Source: Tomocerus qinae
Lineage: Eukaryota > Arthropoda > Collembola > Entomobryomorpha > Tomoceridae
NCBI GenBank assembly: GCA_020055645.1
Contig: CM034547.1
Location: 55,926,909-55,990,908, forward strand
Direction: 5' to 3'
DNA length: 64,000 bases
This document shows, in pieces, positions 38,801 through 53,800 of the stretch. The notes beneath the pieces are model-generated. The model was given only the letters and a program-made list of their open reading frames with translations. It did not search any database and was not told the origin of the DNA. The position numbers were made by a program, and so were the translations under genes. The stretch's first letter is position 1. Every line of letters begins with the position of its first letter.

Positions 38801-41800
38801 CACTTCGACATTGCATTGCATCTCCTATTCTCCTTAAAGTAATGGTCTGATCGATACGGATTCCGTCCGCTCTCTCCTCTTCCTACATGTCTAAGCTAGT
38901 GAGGAAAAAAGTATGGGAGGATCTTACTTTTCACAATATAGAAATAGCTGCAGCAGTGGAGTAAGCCAAGTCAAGGCGAGGGAAAGCAAGGTAATGATGC
39001 GGACACGGATTTTCTGTTGAAAATCTTTTTGGCTATGCCTTTCCCTATTGGTTTTCTCCACTCTCAACTTAACTTACATCAAATCAGCTCCGATACTTAT
39101 TCTATGTACTTGTTCTATCTATACACACACCGCATACACACTCCCCTACACAACCGGCTTTCTTTCGGCTTTCTTTCTTTCACATATTTTTTTGGCTTAG
39201 TTTAGCACTACATACACTAAAGTTACTCACTCACTCCTACTAATAGTAAATAGCTATGAAGTAAAAGCACAGAGAGGATTTGCTTCTTTTTTTCTTTTTC
39301 GCGGATACGGTAAGATTACAACCAAAGAAATCGGGTGACAGCCAGATGAAAATTTTGACGTGCGATAAGAACTAAGCTATAGAATTCTTCCAACATGATT
39401 TCCATCCCTTACAGCCTTCAAACTTTCACTTGACTTTTACAAAACACTTTATTTTGTTTCTAAAACTTTCACTCTTACATATTTATGACACATTTTTTCT
39501 AATGCTTTCCAAACCTATACCGACAGCAACTATAAACATTACCCACAGCGCAAACTGACGAACACGCATATTTATTTTAAGCCATTTAATACCAAGACAT
39601 CTAAAATGATGACATTCCGTGCGTTGCATGCAAGTATTCATTTTAATTTCAATAGGTTAATACTGCACTTCCACTATAAAATTGACAATTAGGCTACTTA
39701 TCAGTATACCACCGTATTCCAAAAATAAAGAAAGATTATGCTTGTCATAAAACTTCAGACAATTATTTAATTTACTGTCGATGTCCTATTGGTAGAGTAT
39801 TTATGAGGTTCTTAAAAATTTAATTTACTGTCGATGTCCTATTGGTAGAGTATTTATGAGGTTCTTAAAATTCAAGTGTTTCCCATGAAATTTTTCGTAT
39901 AATCACATTCTCTTATCATTATCATTAATTAGAATGAAAACAACAAAAGCAGTGTCTTTTGAAATTTAAAGATCGGCAACGGAGAAATATTGATTGCTAG
40001 CTTCCTGGGAGTTTCAACATTAGGTATAGGCAGTTGTTCTTTTTACTGCTTCCTTTGGTTAAAGATAAAAGAAAAGATAATTAAATTTTGCCTTTCGCGT
40101 ATTTCGTGAATCTGGACAAATGTGTACATGTATTAGCACTAGCATAAAATACGGATATTATAAACTATGAATTTCAACCAGGAAATGCCAAAAACGAGGT
40201 TACATAGTAGCCCCCGAAGTAATAAGGTAAATGTAAATTGAACTCTTAAATATTTCAGCACTCAACTAGTTTGTGGGCTTTAACAAATTATGAAGTGGGT
40301 AACTCCGACGAGCATTCAGAAAAGCTTCCTAGCTATGTAACCGCAGTTTAGTACAATATATTATATCTAATTCAGTTTATAAAGCGTAACAATTTTGTTT
40401 ATTGTGTTTGTAACATATACTGTACTTCACTTTAATAAGGAAGAAGTGAATGTATTTTATTTGCCATATAACGGGAGTTTAAATTCTCCCATACAATAGA
40501 TTGTTGCAACCACTTAATATAACACAATAATGGTTACGGAAAGTAATAAACATTTATTAGTTAGTCAGTACCCAATGTACATGAGTAGAAGATCATAAGG
40601 AAGGGATTTAAAGAAATTCTTGTTTACATAATTTTCAAACAGCGCGTGTTGGTAGTAAAGGACCTAGAGCATCTATTCATCCCATCCATTCTCGTGCAAT
40701 AAAGAAAAAAACTACTTTAGTATCATGACGTTTCTGAGCTTAAGATGAATCTCGGCGTAGGTACGTAGTCAGGTTATTAGAGTGTGTTTACTTGTGTGTA
40801 ATGAAAATACAAAATAGAACGTGTTGTTCTTTACTCACACTTGACACGCAGTGGGACGACGTTGCTTTGCGAAGAGCCTTCAGCATTAAGAGCGGAGCAC
40901 GTGTAGTTACCAGCAGTATGCCGTGTGATCTTCTGCAACACGAGCCTTGTGTTACTCATGATCACCCTCTGCGTAGCGTTGTGACGAAGTTCACGACCCT
41001 ATTACCAAATCAGACAAGAACCACATTAACATCACATCACATTACATTACAATTTATTTTCATTCTCGTCCTGCCTTAAATTACTCGGTAAAACTATGAT
41101 TTTAACATTTCTAGAGTGAGTAATCTAATAATGAGAACAAAGTAAGTAAGGATCTAAATAGTAAGAATAGAGACTCTTTTTGACAACAAGAATAAAGATA
41201 CTTTTGCACTTTTATGTCAGTAATTTAGTCTGCTGCACATAACTGTAAGTGAGATAGTTCTCCTGTGTAGTTTAGTTAGTCTGTACAAAATACCTAAAGA
41301 CAGACAAAGACAAAGTTTCTCTCTAAAAAGTTAATTAAAACGGAAGCATTAGTGTTGAGTTGCTAGGGTTGACTTTGTAGCATACCTATACAATTAAATA
41401 CAGCCACATTGTATTCTATATTATGTAATATTAGACCACAAGTCTGTACAAAGCATTATATACTTTTTCCTACCACCATTCTCATCATATATAGCTAAAT
41501 AGAGCACAATAAAGTTTAGTGCGGAATATATGAGACCCAACTCTTGTTACAGGTAAGTGCATAGATTTATCTAAAGAATTTCCTTACCAACTAACTGCCT
41601 CTGCACCATAATAATACATGACTCAGTTCAAAGAAAAGTAAAAGCACATTACAAATCTTATAGGCGAGTAGGCAGCCTAGTGGCTTAGTTAGTACTGCCC
41701 CAGTTTACTATACATGATACTAAAAAGATATACATATAACTGCAATTACTACTTCTACTTATTTACTATGGTTGTTTTGCAGTAGAGAAGGAAGTGGTCT

Positions 41801-44800
41801 TTCACTCAGCCCGTGTAACTATATCCTAGTAATATCGCGTGTTAAGAACTGCATTCCCCTTGTTTTGCTTTGCTTTTGGCTTCCCTCCGCTCTCCTCTGA
41901 CTTACTCTTAGGTCAAGTCGTTTGATTGTATTTTGAAGAAAGCAAGCATTAATGTGGCTACGAAACTCTACCTATAGACTACAAAGGATATATAAGGTAA
42001 CCCGGTCCGGCACCAGCATCGCCACTTCCACTTGCTCCACAAATAATTGAGCCAACATGAATGAACTACAAATACATAACTATATAATACATATAGTGGT
42101 TTGAAGTAGTAGCTCACAAAAAACAATATTATACCCGAAATCTCTATACTAAATAACAGAATCGCATTTTGCTAAATAACTACCTACATAGTACCAGCAC
42201 CAGACTCACCTACATTTCATTATTACCCAGCAGTCTGACTTATAAAGAGAAAGAAAGTCAGTGCAACAGAGTCTCAGGACAAACTAACTCTGTCAGCTCT
42301 CAAATTCTCTTTCAGACTCACCCACCATACCAGTGAAACCTTTTACGTCTTAGCTTTAAAACAGAAGAAAGAAAGGCAATATTGAAACACTAGTACCTAT
42401 ACATATAGCACGAGTAATATAAACTTTCTCTCTCTACCTGCTAAGTTGTTAGGAGTACCTATAGAGAAACTGTGTTTTTCCATGCATACTCTAGCGTTCT
42501 GTTCTTGCAGAAATATTTATATACTGCCTAGGCAGTAGGAACACAACAGTAAGTAACAATTCTCTATTGTGTAAATACTATAGTGAACTCGTTTGAATAG
42601 ACTTGGCTTCAGAGAGACTGAGAGGAAGAAAAGTAGAAACGCACATCCTAGTACACTAGTACAGCGTACCCCAACTACGAAAAGAAAATAAACTTCGTTT
42701 TCCTGAAAGGTCGGCAACATTTTCACAGAAAATTGACTCCAAAACTCCTTCACACACTCTAACCAACTAGTCCTGCTACATACTATGATATCTCAACCAG
42801 ACATTTCTCTTTTTCCTTACTTCTCCGGTTCTTGACTCTCATGACTACGTTAGTATCCCAGCATTTGCAAACACGCTATTTCTGTGCAAGAAATGTAAAG
42901 AATGTAGGTACCACTACTAAAGGTCTATAGGCATGTAATATGATTGCATTGCAGAAATTTATTTCAGATTTCGTGTTTAAAAAATACCCGTTCAAAGTAG
43001 CTTTCTCTTTCTCTCCTTCAGATTCCAGCTTATTCTGGTTTACCTGACCTACTGCTGCTTTATCTTACTTTCAATTTTACACCGAGGTATTTCTAATATG
43101 ACATGAACTCTTTTTCTATTATAAAATCCTTCCCTCCATAATAGAAAGCTACTCGGTGCTGTTAGAAGTTAAACAGAACCAAAGAAGTACCTACGCATCT
43201 ATTTATTTCGGAGTAAACTAAAGCTGTAGTATAGAGGCGATTGACTTTCTCCTAGATAATACGTACAGTGCTTATTTTTTAGGTATACACAAAAGACAGT
43301 GTGCTGGTGGGTAGGTAGAAAGGTAAGATCGCCGAAACAAACGCTAAGGGAAAGGAGGTACTTGATGTTTTCTATTTTCACTAAAGGCACTACGGAAGTC
43401 AAGTGAAGGAGTCGCAAGTGAAGGGAATGCTAGCCAATCCAAAGCAGCAAGATATTACCATTACCTCCTTTTACTGGTAAACTCCTAAATTTTACTTTCT
43501 ATTGCCACATTGGTACTAGTGAACGTAGTTTGGTAAAAGTAAAGTACTCTTGATACTTTCTCTGAGCTGCCTGCTGTCTGAATAGTAGATTCTTGCGGAA
43601 TGGCAGCAGCAAACCGCACTATATCGCCTCCAGCTGTCAGAGTTCAGGTTTTGTAGTCTACTTGAACGAGTTCAGTTCAAATGCACCAGCCGTTCTTACT
43701 AAAACGCCAAATATCAGTTAAGTGACAGTCTCCGCCTCATGCATTCAGACAGATATATTTTATAGATATACCGTATCATTCCAACGCATTGCTTTGCTTT
43801 TCTCTCATTTAGTTAGACTCACCTACCTACCTCATTTTCTTTTCTACTCCAAATAGCTGTGTACTTCTCCTATCAGTATACATTAGACTCGACTCTGTCC
43901 CGGACATAGTTGGGGCATGTCTGATAAGCTTTTTACTACAGATATATTGCATGAGTGAATATGCACCTGTATGTAATCTAATGTAGGTATACCGACCGAC
44001 ATATCTAGATTACTATGTATAATATATTCTCAAGGAAGACGTGGAGAAAAGCAGATGAAACCATTTGCGTAATGAGGCACAACCGCAAACTTTTGCAATT
44101 TGTGTATTCTCTTGCTTTCACTTGTGTGAAGCCAGTCATGAATGGCCTCTGCTTAATAGATGTGCACCTTATACGTTTATTCTAAGTATTTTCATTCCCC
44201 ACATTACATTTTCTCAATGCTTTGGTATAATAAAGCACTTAGTCTACCAATGAGTGTAACTATCTGCATTACGCCTTACTTACACAACCAGCTTTCCTGA
44301 CACAGTCCCACATATTTAAAATTATAATGACCATCATAACTTTCATTATGAAATGGCTATTTAAGCATCGGTCGATGACACTAATATTTACCTCAGGGCA
44401 ACACAAAGCTCAAAATGTCCTTCACAAAATACCCATATATTTTTTGTACCATTTTGGCTATTATAGTGATATTTTTATATTTATCCACGTAAGTCAAGTA
44501 CATTGCCAACATTCTAACCTCCAATGTGAATCAACAACATTCTAATGAATTTAAAATTTAAAACCTGTAGTGTAAAAGATGTCTCTTAATCCTAATATAC
44601 TAATTCGAAATAAGAACGCAGCGGTGTTACTTAAATGATATCTGTTATGCAAGCAAACCTGATTTGAATTTGGACGATACTGTTCTAGTTGTTTTGATGA
44701 ACGCAATAGGTTTATAGGATATGGAACAGTTTGTTAATCAGGGTCTTTTGCAGTCCTGAGTTCTACAGTCTATTTAAGAACAAGAGTCCTTCTCACAGCC

Positions 44801-47800
44801 GCCTACGCAATAGAAAAAACTTTGAAAATTCAACTAGGAAAGGAGCTGTTAATAGGTACTGATAACATACTATGTAGGGTAATTCATATTCTTACGGCAC
44901 TTACTTGCAAAGCTGTCCCAGCTAACCACTTACAAAAGTTGGTTCCAAGTAAATTAATTAGAAATTTTGGGATAAAGTTGGTAAATATGCAATGCACGCA
45001 TACTTGCAGAAAAAGTCATTAAAAGCGCAACGAAACCCGCCATATGGAACGTGGAAAAAAATACTTTAGTTGCATAGAGTAATATGCTTAGTATATGCGC
45101 CCTATTTCTTGTTTAGTCAAAATAAGATAAAGCCCATAAACAACATTCTTCAGAGTACTAAAAATAATTCTGCCGCAATTATGATTGTTATTTGAAATAT
45201 TCTACCTTCAGTGTCCACAAAATCGGCAGGATTTTGCATGCTTGCATACGTAAAGCTAACTGTGGTACATTTAATCGGGGAGTTATGTGTAATTGCATTT
45301 TTAGTAATGAATGATGAGTGTCTATATTGAAAAAGAAGAGGATGTACATATAGATGTAGACAAGAGTTTGTCACGTACAATCAACATATATTAAACGCTC
45401 TGAATTTTGGACAGCACAAGAGTTTTTAGAACATGCGTTGTAGTATGGATCACTAACCGGTGTTACAATTGCAACTGACAATGCTGTACACATGGAGAAC
45501 GTGCCAATACAATGGATTGTACATGTGGATACGTGGCACGTATCAAATGAGAAGATAAAAGGACAGTGAAAGTTGTTGCAGATGCAAAGCAAACTGTGGA
45601 GAAGAATAGACACACGAATCCACACACGCACTAATTCATACAGCTCACATCACAATCCACATCCGATTAAAATTACGGCAGACGAATCTTTTTCCCTCAG
45701 AGACTCTTCAAACCTCCTATTCGAGTTCCGAGTTGCTCATCTGATAAGGAGACAGAAATACTCATTCTGAGCTTGGAAACCAAGCATGAGCGGATGTGCG
45801 ACTCACGGTACAATTTTACAGTCAGAAATTCATCCTCTTGTCTCCTTTCATAACAGTGTAGGGGGTACGTATCTCCTTTCTCTTGAAATAAATGCTAAGG
45901 ATTTACTGATACAATAAATGCACACAAAATCTATACAGAAAGACTTTGCGAGAACTAAAGCTCAAAGCTCATGCAAACCTGAATAGTTCTACGACCGAAG
46001 TCAAACTACCAAAGAATTTCTCCACGATAGAATTCGAAATGCCATCATAACTTTCGTCCCTCAAACTGGTTGTTTGCAACACATTGAGCATTGCATGAAG
46101 TAAATTATTATAATTATACCAATGATAATACCACCAAAAATTAAGAATGATGTTAGAAATTATTCGGTTAACAGAAGAGAGTAAAGATATAAGCAAGTGA
46201 TGAATGAAACCTTTCCGCATATACAATAACTAATAACTGACATTAACTGACATTTGGAAAACTCTAATAGATTAAATATCTTATTAAGCCACTTTTTGTG
46301 CTAGCATGCGCAGAAATCTTCCTTCTACTTTGAGTATACGGAAATTTGCTGCCAGTTTGAAATTCGTCGTGGTACCATACGTCCTGGTACCATGACCATC
46401 AAACGAAGTAGGAGCAATCCATACCATTAATATATGGCCTTTGCTCTGTGTAATCAGTAGTATAGGCACATAAGGTTCATAGTAACTCTTTCACCCAAAA
46501 CTCGAGTAAACTTCAAACCCACCGAACCGAGACAGACAGACTAGGAGAGAGAGCCATTAATATCCATTTGTTTCGTATCCGACTTCCTCTTTGTGTTTTA
46601 TTTACCTGATAAGAAGTAAATGTATGGAAGGAGTGTGTGGTCTACAGATATCATACACGTATCATAATATACAAGTCAGTACTATATCCACTAAATCCTA
46701 CATGGGACGAAATTATATTATGAAAATCTGCACTTAAATACTGCATGCACATACTAGTGTAGTTTAAGAGTTAAGCCCATTGTGCAACGACGGAGTCATC
46801 GCCTAACAAGGTCTGTATATGTAATATAATCCTGAGGGCTTCCGTTCCTCGCTACATCTAAACAGAAACATATTGTGATGTCATCTTTGTCATGTCAGAT
46901 CCATACGCGACTTCATGTAGTTTTCTGCTGGCTTCCCCCACAATGCAGATTGTATTTGAAGCTAGCTCTTGAAATTGATAACTTTATGCAAGAGTGCAGT
47001 GCAGTGCAGCTATTTACGTTTCACCAGAAAGCAGTTTATTTTCTCTCTTCTCTTTACATTTTAAAATATGCATTATCGACGGGCTGTCTGATGTAGTTAG
47101 CTGTTTCTACTCGTACTCTGAAGTAGACATCATTTTCCATACCCATACAAAAAACATCCATAATGTCCATAAATATAATGAACAATGCAATACGGTGCTA
47201 CACGTATAGGTGGATAATAAGCATTATTTATTACATTTTACCAAACCCACAACAAAGATGTTATTGCTTGAATATAAAAGACAAGATATCTAAGCAAATC
47301 CAACGATTACGTTACTCAACGGACGTTTGCAATGTAGATAAATAGCTGAGTGAGTAGGTACATTAGGAAGGAATAAAAGTCTGTAGGTATCTATTGTATT
47401 TAGCCAGTTGAATTCAATCCTGGTTTGTCAAATTCCTGACATAATCATTCTTTGCGAATGCGATGTAGCAAAAGATGATTTAAAAAGGAAAGAAATCACT
47501 AGCAATTTAAATTGCCTAGTATTTCATTTTAGAGCATTACTTTTGCCAGAGGATTCTCATTTGAAATTCAGAATCCAATGTAGTAGCTAGTTTCACTTGA
47601 TCTCAAGCTCATAAATCTGCAAATGTTGAAACGAGATGAAAGGCAAAACACAACCACAAGCGGCTGGGGAATATTCTATTGAGGATGCCGCATCAGATAT
47701 TATTATACTATTTAATAGGTACCTACTCCCTACGTCCCCTTCCTATATGGTCTACACCTACTTTTAGTCTCAAACTAAATTCCTACTCCACACAGTATCT

Positions 47801-50800
47801 TTGTACAGATAATAATGCAAAGTAATACTGAAAGTACATGTAAAAGGAGGAGGGAAGGATGCCCTGTATTTAGAATAACATTAGCAATAACGTGTATTAT
47901 ATCCATTTGTATGTATTTTGACTTTGAGGGTAGGCGAGTGAGTCTCATCCTATAATGTGTATAGAATTCAGTGAATGGAGTGCACAGAATACCACGAAGA
48001 GCATCGGAATTGCTCTGTGCAATATTTAATCTGCTCCCAATGCTAACATATGAATTTTACATGATGGAATTATCTGCCTCAACATGTCATGTAAATGTAG
48101 CATTCAGTTCAATATGCGTTCTGCCGCTTTCTGTTTAGTGTGCATTCTCATGGAATTGACTTTACTCCAGGTACATCCATTCTACTCCAAATGAACTAAT
48201 GAACAGGTTGGAAAGCTGTGGAAACCTATTCCCACAAATTATTTGTCTTCCGCCTAATAATCTAAACAGATACAACGTGTAATTAGGTAAGTAAGAACTC
48301 ATGAGTTATTTATAACAGAGATATGCTTTGCTGAAAGGAAACGTGTTATGGCTACCAATCCTTTATTTTGTTTCCCCTCTTCCCTGTCACGATGAATTGA
48401 AACTTCACCGAATTCCATGTCAAACTATGGTCGAGGTTTACTAGCTTAGTTGGCATATCATAATAAATGACTAAACATCCCCAATGATTTAAGCCTCAAA
48501 TATGTACTACCTATTTGTACTACAAGTTCTTCGTTTTCGTCATTTTCCTTTTTGAAAACTGTTACTAGTTGAAACAAACCAGCAGCAGCTATGCCTGTAA
48601 TATCGAAACGGGAGTTAAGTTTATATTAAAATTCTAAATGCTGAATACAGACAAATTCGCAAATTTAAATTAAGACTTTGACCCAAGAATCAAAGAAAAC
48701 AAAGAAAGAAACTAGCATTTTTTCAGATTCAACACTTCCTGTAGGACACACATATATTATTATACATGTCTGTTTCTCTTCAAATAAAAGCACCGAAGGC
48801 GAGCTAGTCACCTTACTCCCGTAGTCCGTACCGCGTCGTATCTAGTTACAATCGAAAGTCATTTTGTACAGTATTGTTTTAAGAGAACATTTCTTGATTT
48901 TTAAGTATAAGAATTGTCATTGTATCCACATGATTCAAAATACTAGAAAACTCATAATCATGGTACACCCTGTGTCTAATTTAAAAAATAACAAGAACAG
49001 GCAGAATGTACTGAAGTTATGCAATGAAGCAGAGACTAGTCACGCCTAGATTACGTATCTTGACTATCAGCCTTTGGTTGAATATTCTTGTCTATATCTT
49101 ATTTTCCTGTTTAACAGGTAGTGGCAAAACATTGGTCATTTTAATGTAATTAATGACTCTATTCCTCAACTAATTCACATTAGTTCTTTGTGCAATGTGT
49201 AAATGAAATGCTAGTAAAGCAAATTCCTTAAACGTCAAATATTTAGTATGGTAGGCACGTGAAAACATGCTTAATAATAAAAGCAATGGTAGCTAATAGC
49301 ATCGTGAAGATGACAATACTTGGCTCTAAGCCAGCACACAGTAGGAATGTAGTATTACCAACTCACGCTAAATAAAAGAAATGTAGCCTTTGAGGAAATT
49401 ATAGATAATTGTCTGTGCTTTGAATTTGAATATAGTAATAACATGCATAATAACAGACCCACTAAGGCTATCATCTTGCGTGGTCTTACTTTTGATAATT
49501 ACAATATTATTATCTGAATATAACCTTCAGATCTTGATTTACTTATACCTACATATAAATAAACATGGTAGCCATAAAATTTTAAGAATGCTTATGAATA
49601 CTTCGTCAAATATCAAATTATTCAGTCGTTTTCAGATTACGACTAAACTAAGAATTACCAATGAATACAATGTTCTGTAATTTAAATTAATATTCTTACT
49701 TAATTCTACTAATTATTAAGTTAATTCTAGTTGTTCACCAATCAAGTATTTGTCAGATTTCAGATTAGATTAGACAATTTATTATCTCTTGTATCTGAGC
49801 ATGCAAAATGCAATGATGTAAACTTACCTCATGAAACCAAGACAAACGTGTGTAGGGCGGATTGGATTTGACTTGGCATTCAAAATAAACATCGTCGCCT
49901 TCTTTGATATCATCTGCAACCATATTGGAACCAAGTTGCAGTTGGACCTTAGGAGCATCTGTAAAATGAAAAACAGCAATTACAACAATATATTCCAGTA
50001 ACCTTTACAATATCTATTGGCAAAAATTAATCACGAAACGAACCTTGTAATTGCATATTAATAATTAATAATTTCCTTATTTCATCGATGTAAAATTTAT
50101 ACAGAATAATTACTTGGGCTTAGATACATCAATTTGTACAGCCATTTTAAGAATTTATACAGTAATCAATTAGTGCTATGATAGACCTGTTTGTTGTGCC
50201 GTGTCTGTATCTCCCTGTTAACTGAATCGACTAGTAATCAAACTTCCTTCCTTACAAAGCAGATAACCCACAGAAGAGTAAGGAACAGTCTGCAGGTTAG
50301 AGACATATATGCAGATTGTGTTGTAGTAAAGCACTTATAAATTCATAGATTTAATCAGAAACTTCAACAGATGAAAGCTTACAACTTGTATCCTTAATAA
50401 GACAGGAGATGAGGGGAGGGCGGAAGGAAGACAGATTGATGATCCCTCCATCAGTTTATTTGAGTAAATTACCAAAAGTTATGTATCATGCATTCAACTA
50501 AATCAAATTAGGCTGTGGCACAAGGCAGAACATGCATAAGCAAATATGAATGCTAAAACATTATGCATAATATATCAGTGACACAACACAGCCATGTCCA
50601 TCCAGCAATGCGTAGAGTTTACAAATAAGGATTTATGAAAATTTACTATTTGCCCATGGACCGAAACTATTATTCCGTCCAGTGATTTCCTTAGGCTATA
50701 AAAATGAGTATAGTTCTGTGAAAGGCTAGCGGCAGCCGTCATGAATGAATCTTCCTAATGTGAGGTATTTATTTACGTTGCGTGAACTTTCAAAGGTAAT

Positions 50801-53800
50801 TCATTAAATGTCTAACAGAATTTTAAGTAGGTATGTTTTTACTTATTGTCAATTAAGCCAATCTAAAGGTGGAAGTCATAAAATTAACTAAAAGCTTTTG
50901 CGTTGGCATCTGTAATTAATGGGGATTATTTTATCCTTGGAGGCAAAAAATTTAATTGATCATTGTAGCAATTATATAGGGAAGACGAGCAACATTTATG
51001 TCAAAGTCAACTATTAGACATAGTTTCATCTAGATAGTCGTCGGACATATAGTTTGTCTTGTGTTAGGCATTATGTACTCAAAACAATCTTTTGGAATAC
51101 ACAAACGCAATCATTTTCAATTGCCTAAGAATTGCTGTTGATAAACTTACAAAAAAACCTGACACTAAATAGTTTTTACAGGTTATTCATTCTGACTCTC
51201 TGTCAGAATTAGTTATATAGTTTATTTGAGACTGGATGGAGGTATCTCTGGTTTATTGAAAATTATATTGCTCAACCAGGTACTTAGGAAAGGTAACAAA
51301 AACTGGCATTTTAAAGCATTGTGTTTTTTGTTAGTGTACCCTGTCCTGTCATAATCATAAATAAGCCGCTTGCACTTTTCACCTTTTCATTCAATTGAGG
51401 TTGTGAGCAAAGCAATGAAAATGAGACGGTGCATAGCAGACATAATTTGATGGGTCTGTTTAATCAAGGAAAGGTTTTCTTGTCTGAGATTTTTTAGGAC
51501 GCGTATGCTTAAGTAACTATACTTATTATTTTTGTTTACCTCCAGATTTCAAGTACTTACCATCATTAAAATCAACCAGGTTTCCATTCAACATGATAAG
51601 ACTCTAACATAAACATCCACGAAGTTTACTTTATCAGATATGACTAATAATGCTGTGCATACTAATATTGTGATATCTTTTCAAGCTCCACTAATATCAC
51701 ACTTCAACTATGCAGAAAAGTAAGTATAGCAGGTAAACAAGAAATCACGAAAAACATAAAGGTAGCCGACTACTTCAGAAATTTATACCTACCGGAATAA
51801 TTTGTATACGCCTTAGGGGAACTAGTACATTATCTGCATTCCAGCTTGAGAACATTGTGTGTGAAATATATTGCAAGGTCTGCAATTTCTTTATGGCCCT
51901 TGCACTAGTAAAAGCAATTTTTATTTCCAAACAAAAGGAGAGAATGCACTACTTACAACTGCTATTTACACGAACACATGTTTAATTTAATCACGAAATA
52001 TATCCGAATCTTTGTGTCTTCACTAACATCAAACGCTCTGGTTAAATACCACATTGTGGAAACGTCACTGTCTATTGAGTTTCATTGTTTGCGTGGCTAA
52101 AACATCAGAATCTACTGGTTAATTTAGCCTTGGGAGGGAAAACAATATGCAAGCCAATAACCCTTATTTTTTCATGATTTTTCATCTAAATGCACTATGC
52201 GTGGTCTTAAGAGCATGACATAATAATACTGTGACTGTGATAATGCCTAGCCTGACTAGTATAGATATGCACAAACTGTGTAGATGTATTACAACTGGAG
52301 TCACAGAGATCATTATCACTAGAATATTCTGTAATACGATGCTCGTCGTTTCTTTCCACCTCCCTTCATACTCTATAATGAAAGGTTTCCTTTCTACTTC
52401 TACAGCTTCAAGTATCCAATTTCTTTCATATAGTGTAGACAAATAATCGTAATTCGCTTCCAGCTCTCCCTGTAATTTGCTCACTTATTTGAATCCTTTA
52501 TTCCCACTTACGAAACCTCAATCTTTTGTTATTGTTTTCCACTAACTCAACAATAATGAGTCCTTTTTATTTCAAGTTTGTTGTTTCCTTTTTATTATTT
52601 TTGCTATGTTGTACTTGATATGTAAGGAAAACATGCCTAACGAACGAACTCCCAAACTCCTTCCTATTATTTACATGTTAAACGAATATCGGCCTACAAT
52701 ATCATAGTGAAATCAAGTAGGTCTAGACTAGGCATTGGTTATTAAAAAGACATGGATGAAATAGAAGAACCTGTTTCACGGAGGCAAAAGAAAAGATGAT
52801 GAACCATTAGTAACCTAATCCAATCTAGTTACCTCTGCTATAATAATATCAAAAGAGCCAGTAGGTACAATGGGTAAAAAACAAAAAGGCTCCCTTGTAC
52901 GAACCTCCTTCATTCCTCCCTTAAGGTGTTTGGGCTCACTAACATAACAACTTGTCTTGTCTCGCTGGCTTACGCAAATCTTAACGTTTTTATGAGATAA
53001 CAACCTATATTGGCTGTAGTTTATGAGAAGTTTATACTTTGTAGGAAAAATTATGCTAGGAACAAGGAGAGTGAAAACGGATTTAGCTTAAGCAAGCAAG
53101 CAAGCAACAAAGGTTTCTTCAGGTCGTTTTGCTGATGATACTAAAGTAGACAAGAGTAAAGGCGGCAGAACAGGAACTTTGCCCGCAGTTGAGAAAATGA
53201 AGATAAAAACCTCACGGGAGAGCCCTTGAGCTTAGTGAAGCTTATCTCTGTAAGTTATACTTATGTATACGTATCAGACCAGGCAACCTTTAGCAACTGC
53301 CTACCTACATTCTTCCTACTTTACTTACCATTATTATTATTATTAGGTATGTGGTTTAGACTTAATACACAATAATCCTACTCTCACAGTTTTCACTCGA
53401 GGTTAATATTTCTTTTTTACTTTGCTACTACTATATCCCAGTAATACAATATTATGATATAGATACTACTCCGCTTTGGTTATGTATGAGATAGACACAG
53501 AAAGACTATGCACGTAAATGTTACTTTATCCTCCGCCCTTTCAAGCGTAAAAAGAAATAATGGATTTCACTCGGGCAAACTATTAGACAGCTAAAAGGTT
53601 TCTTTCACTACGCTTTATGCTGAGACTTGCAAATATTTGTGTATTAAATCTCATTCCATTTCCGACAGCACTACTTTACTGCGTTTGAATATCGAATTAA
53701 TAACATTTTGATAACTCAGCCATTATTAGCTTATCCATAACAAGAACTACACCTATCCTATAAAATATATTCATCCGACCGATCCTAATTAGGTACCTCC

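Noticed and set aside
41666-41720. tRNA A-box-like sequence (tggcttagttagtactgc)
   Set aside because: No B-box (GGTTCRANTCC-like) or matching stems follow at the right distance.
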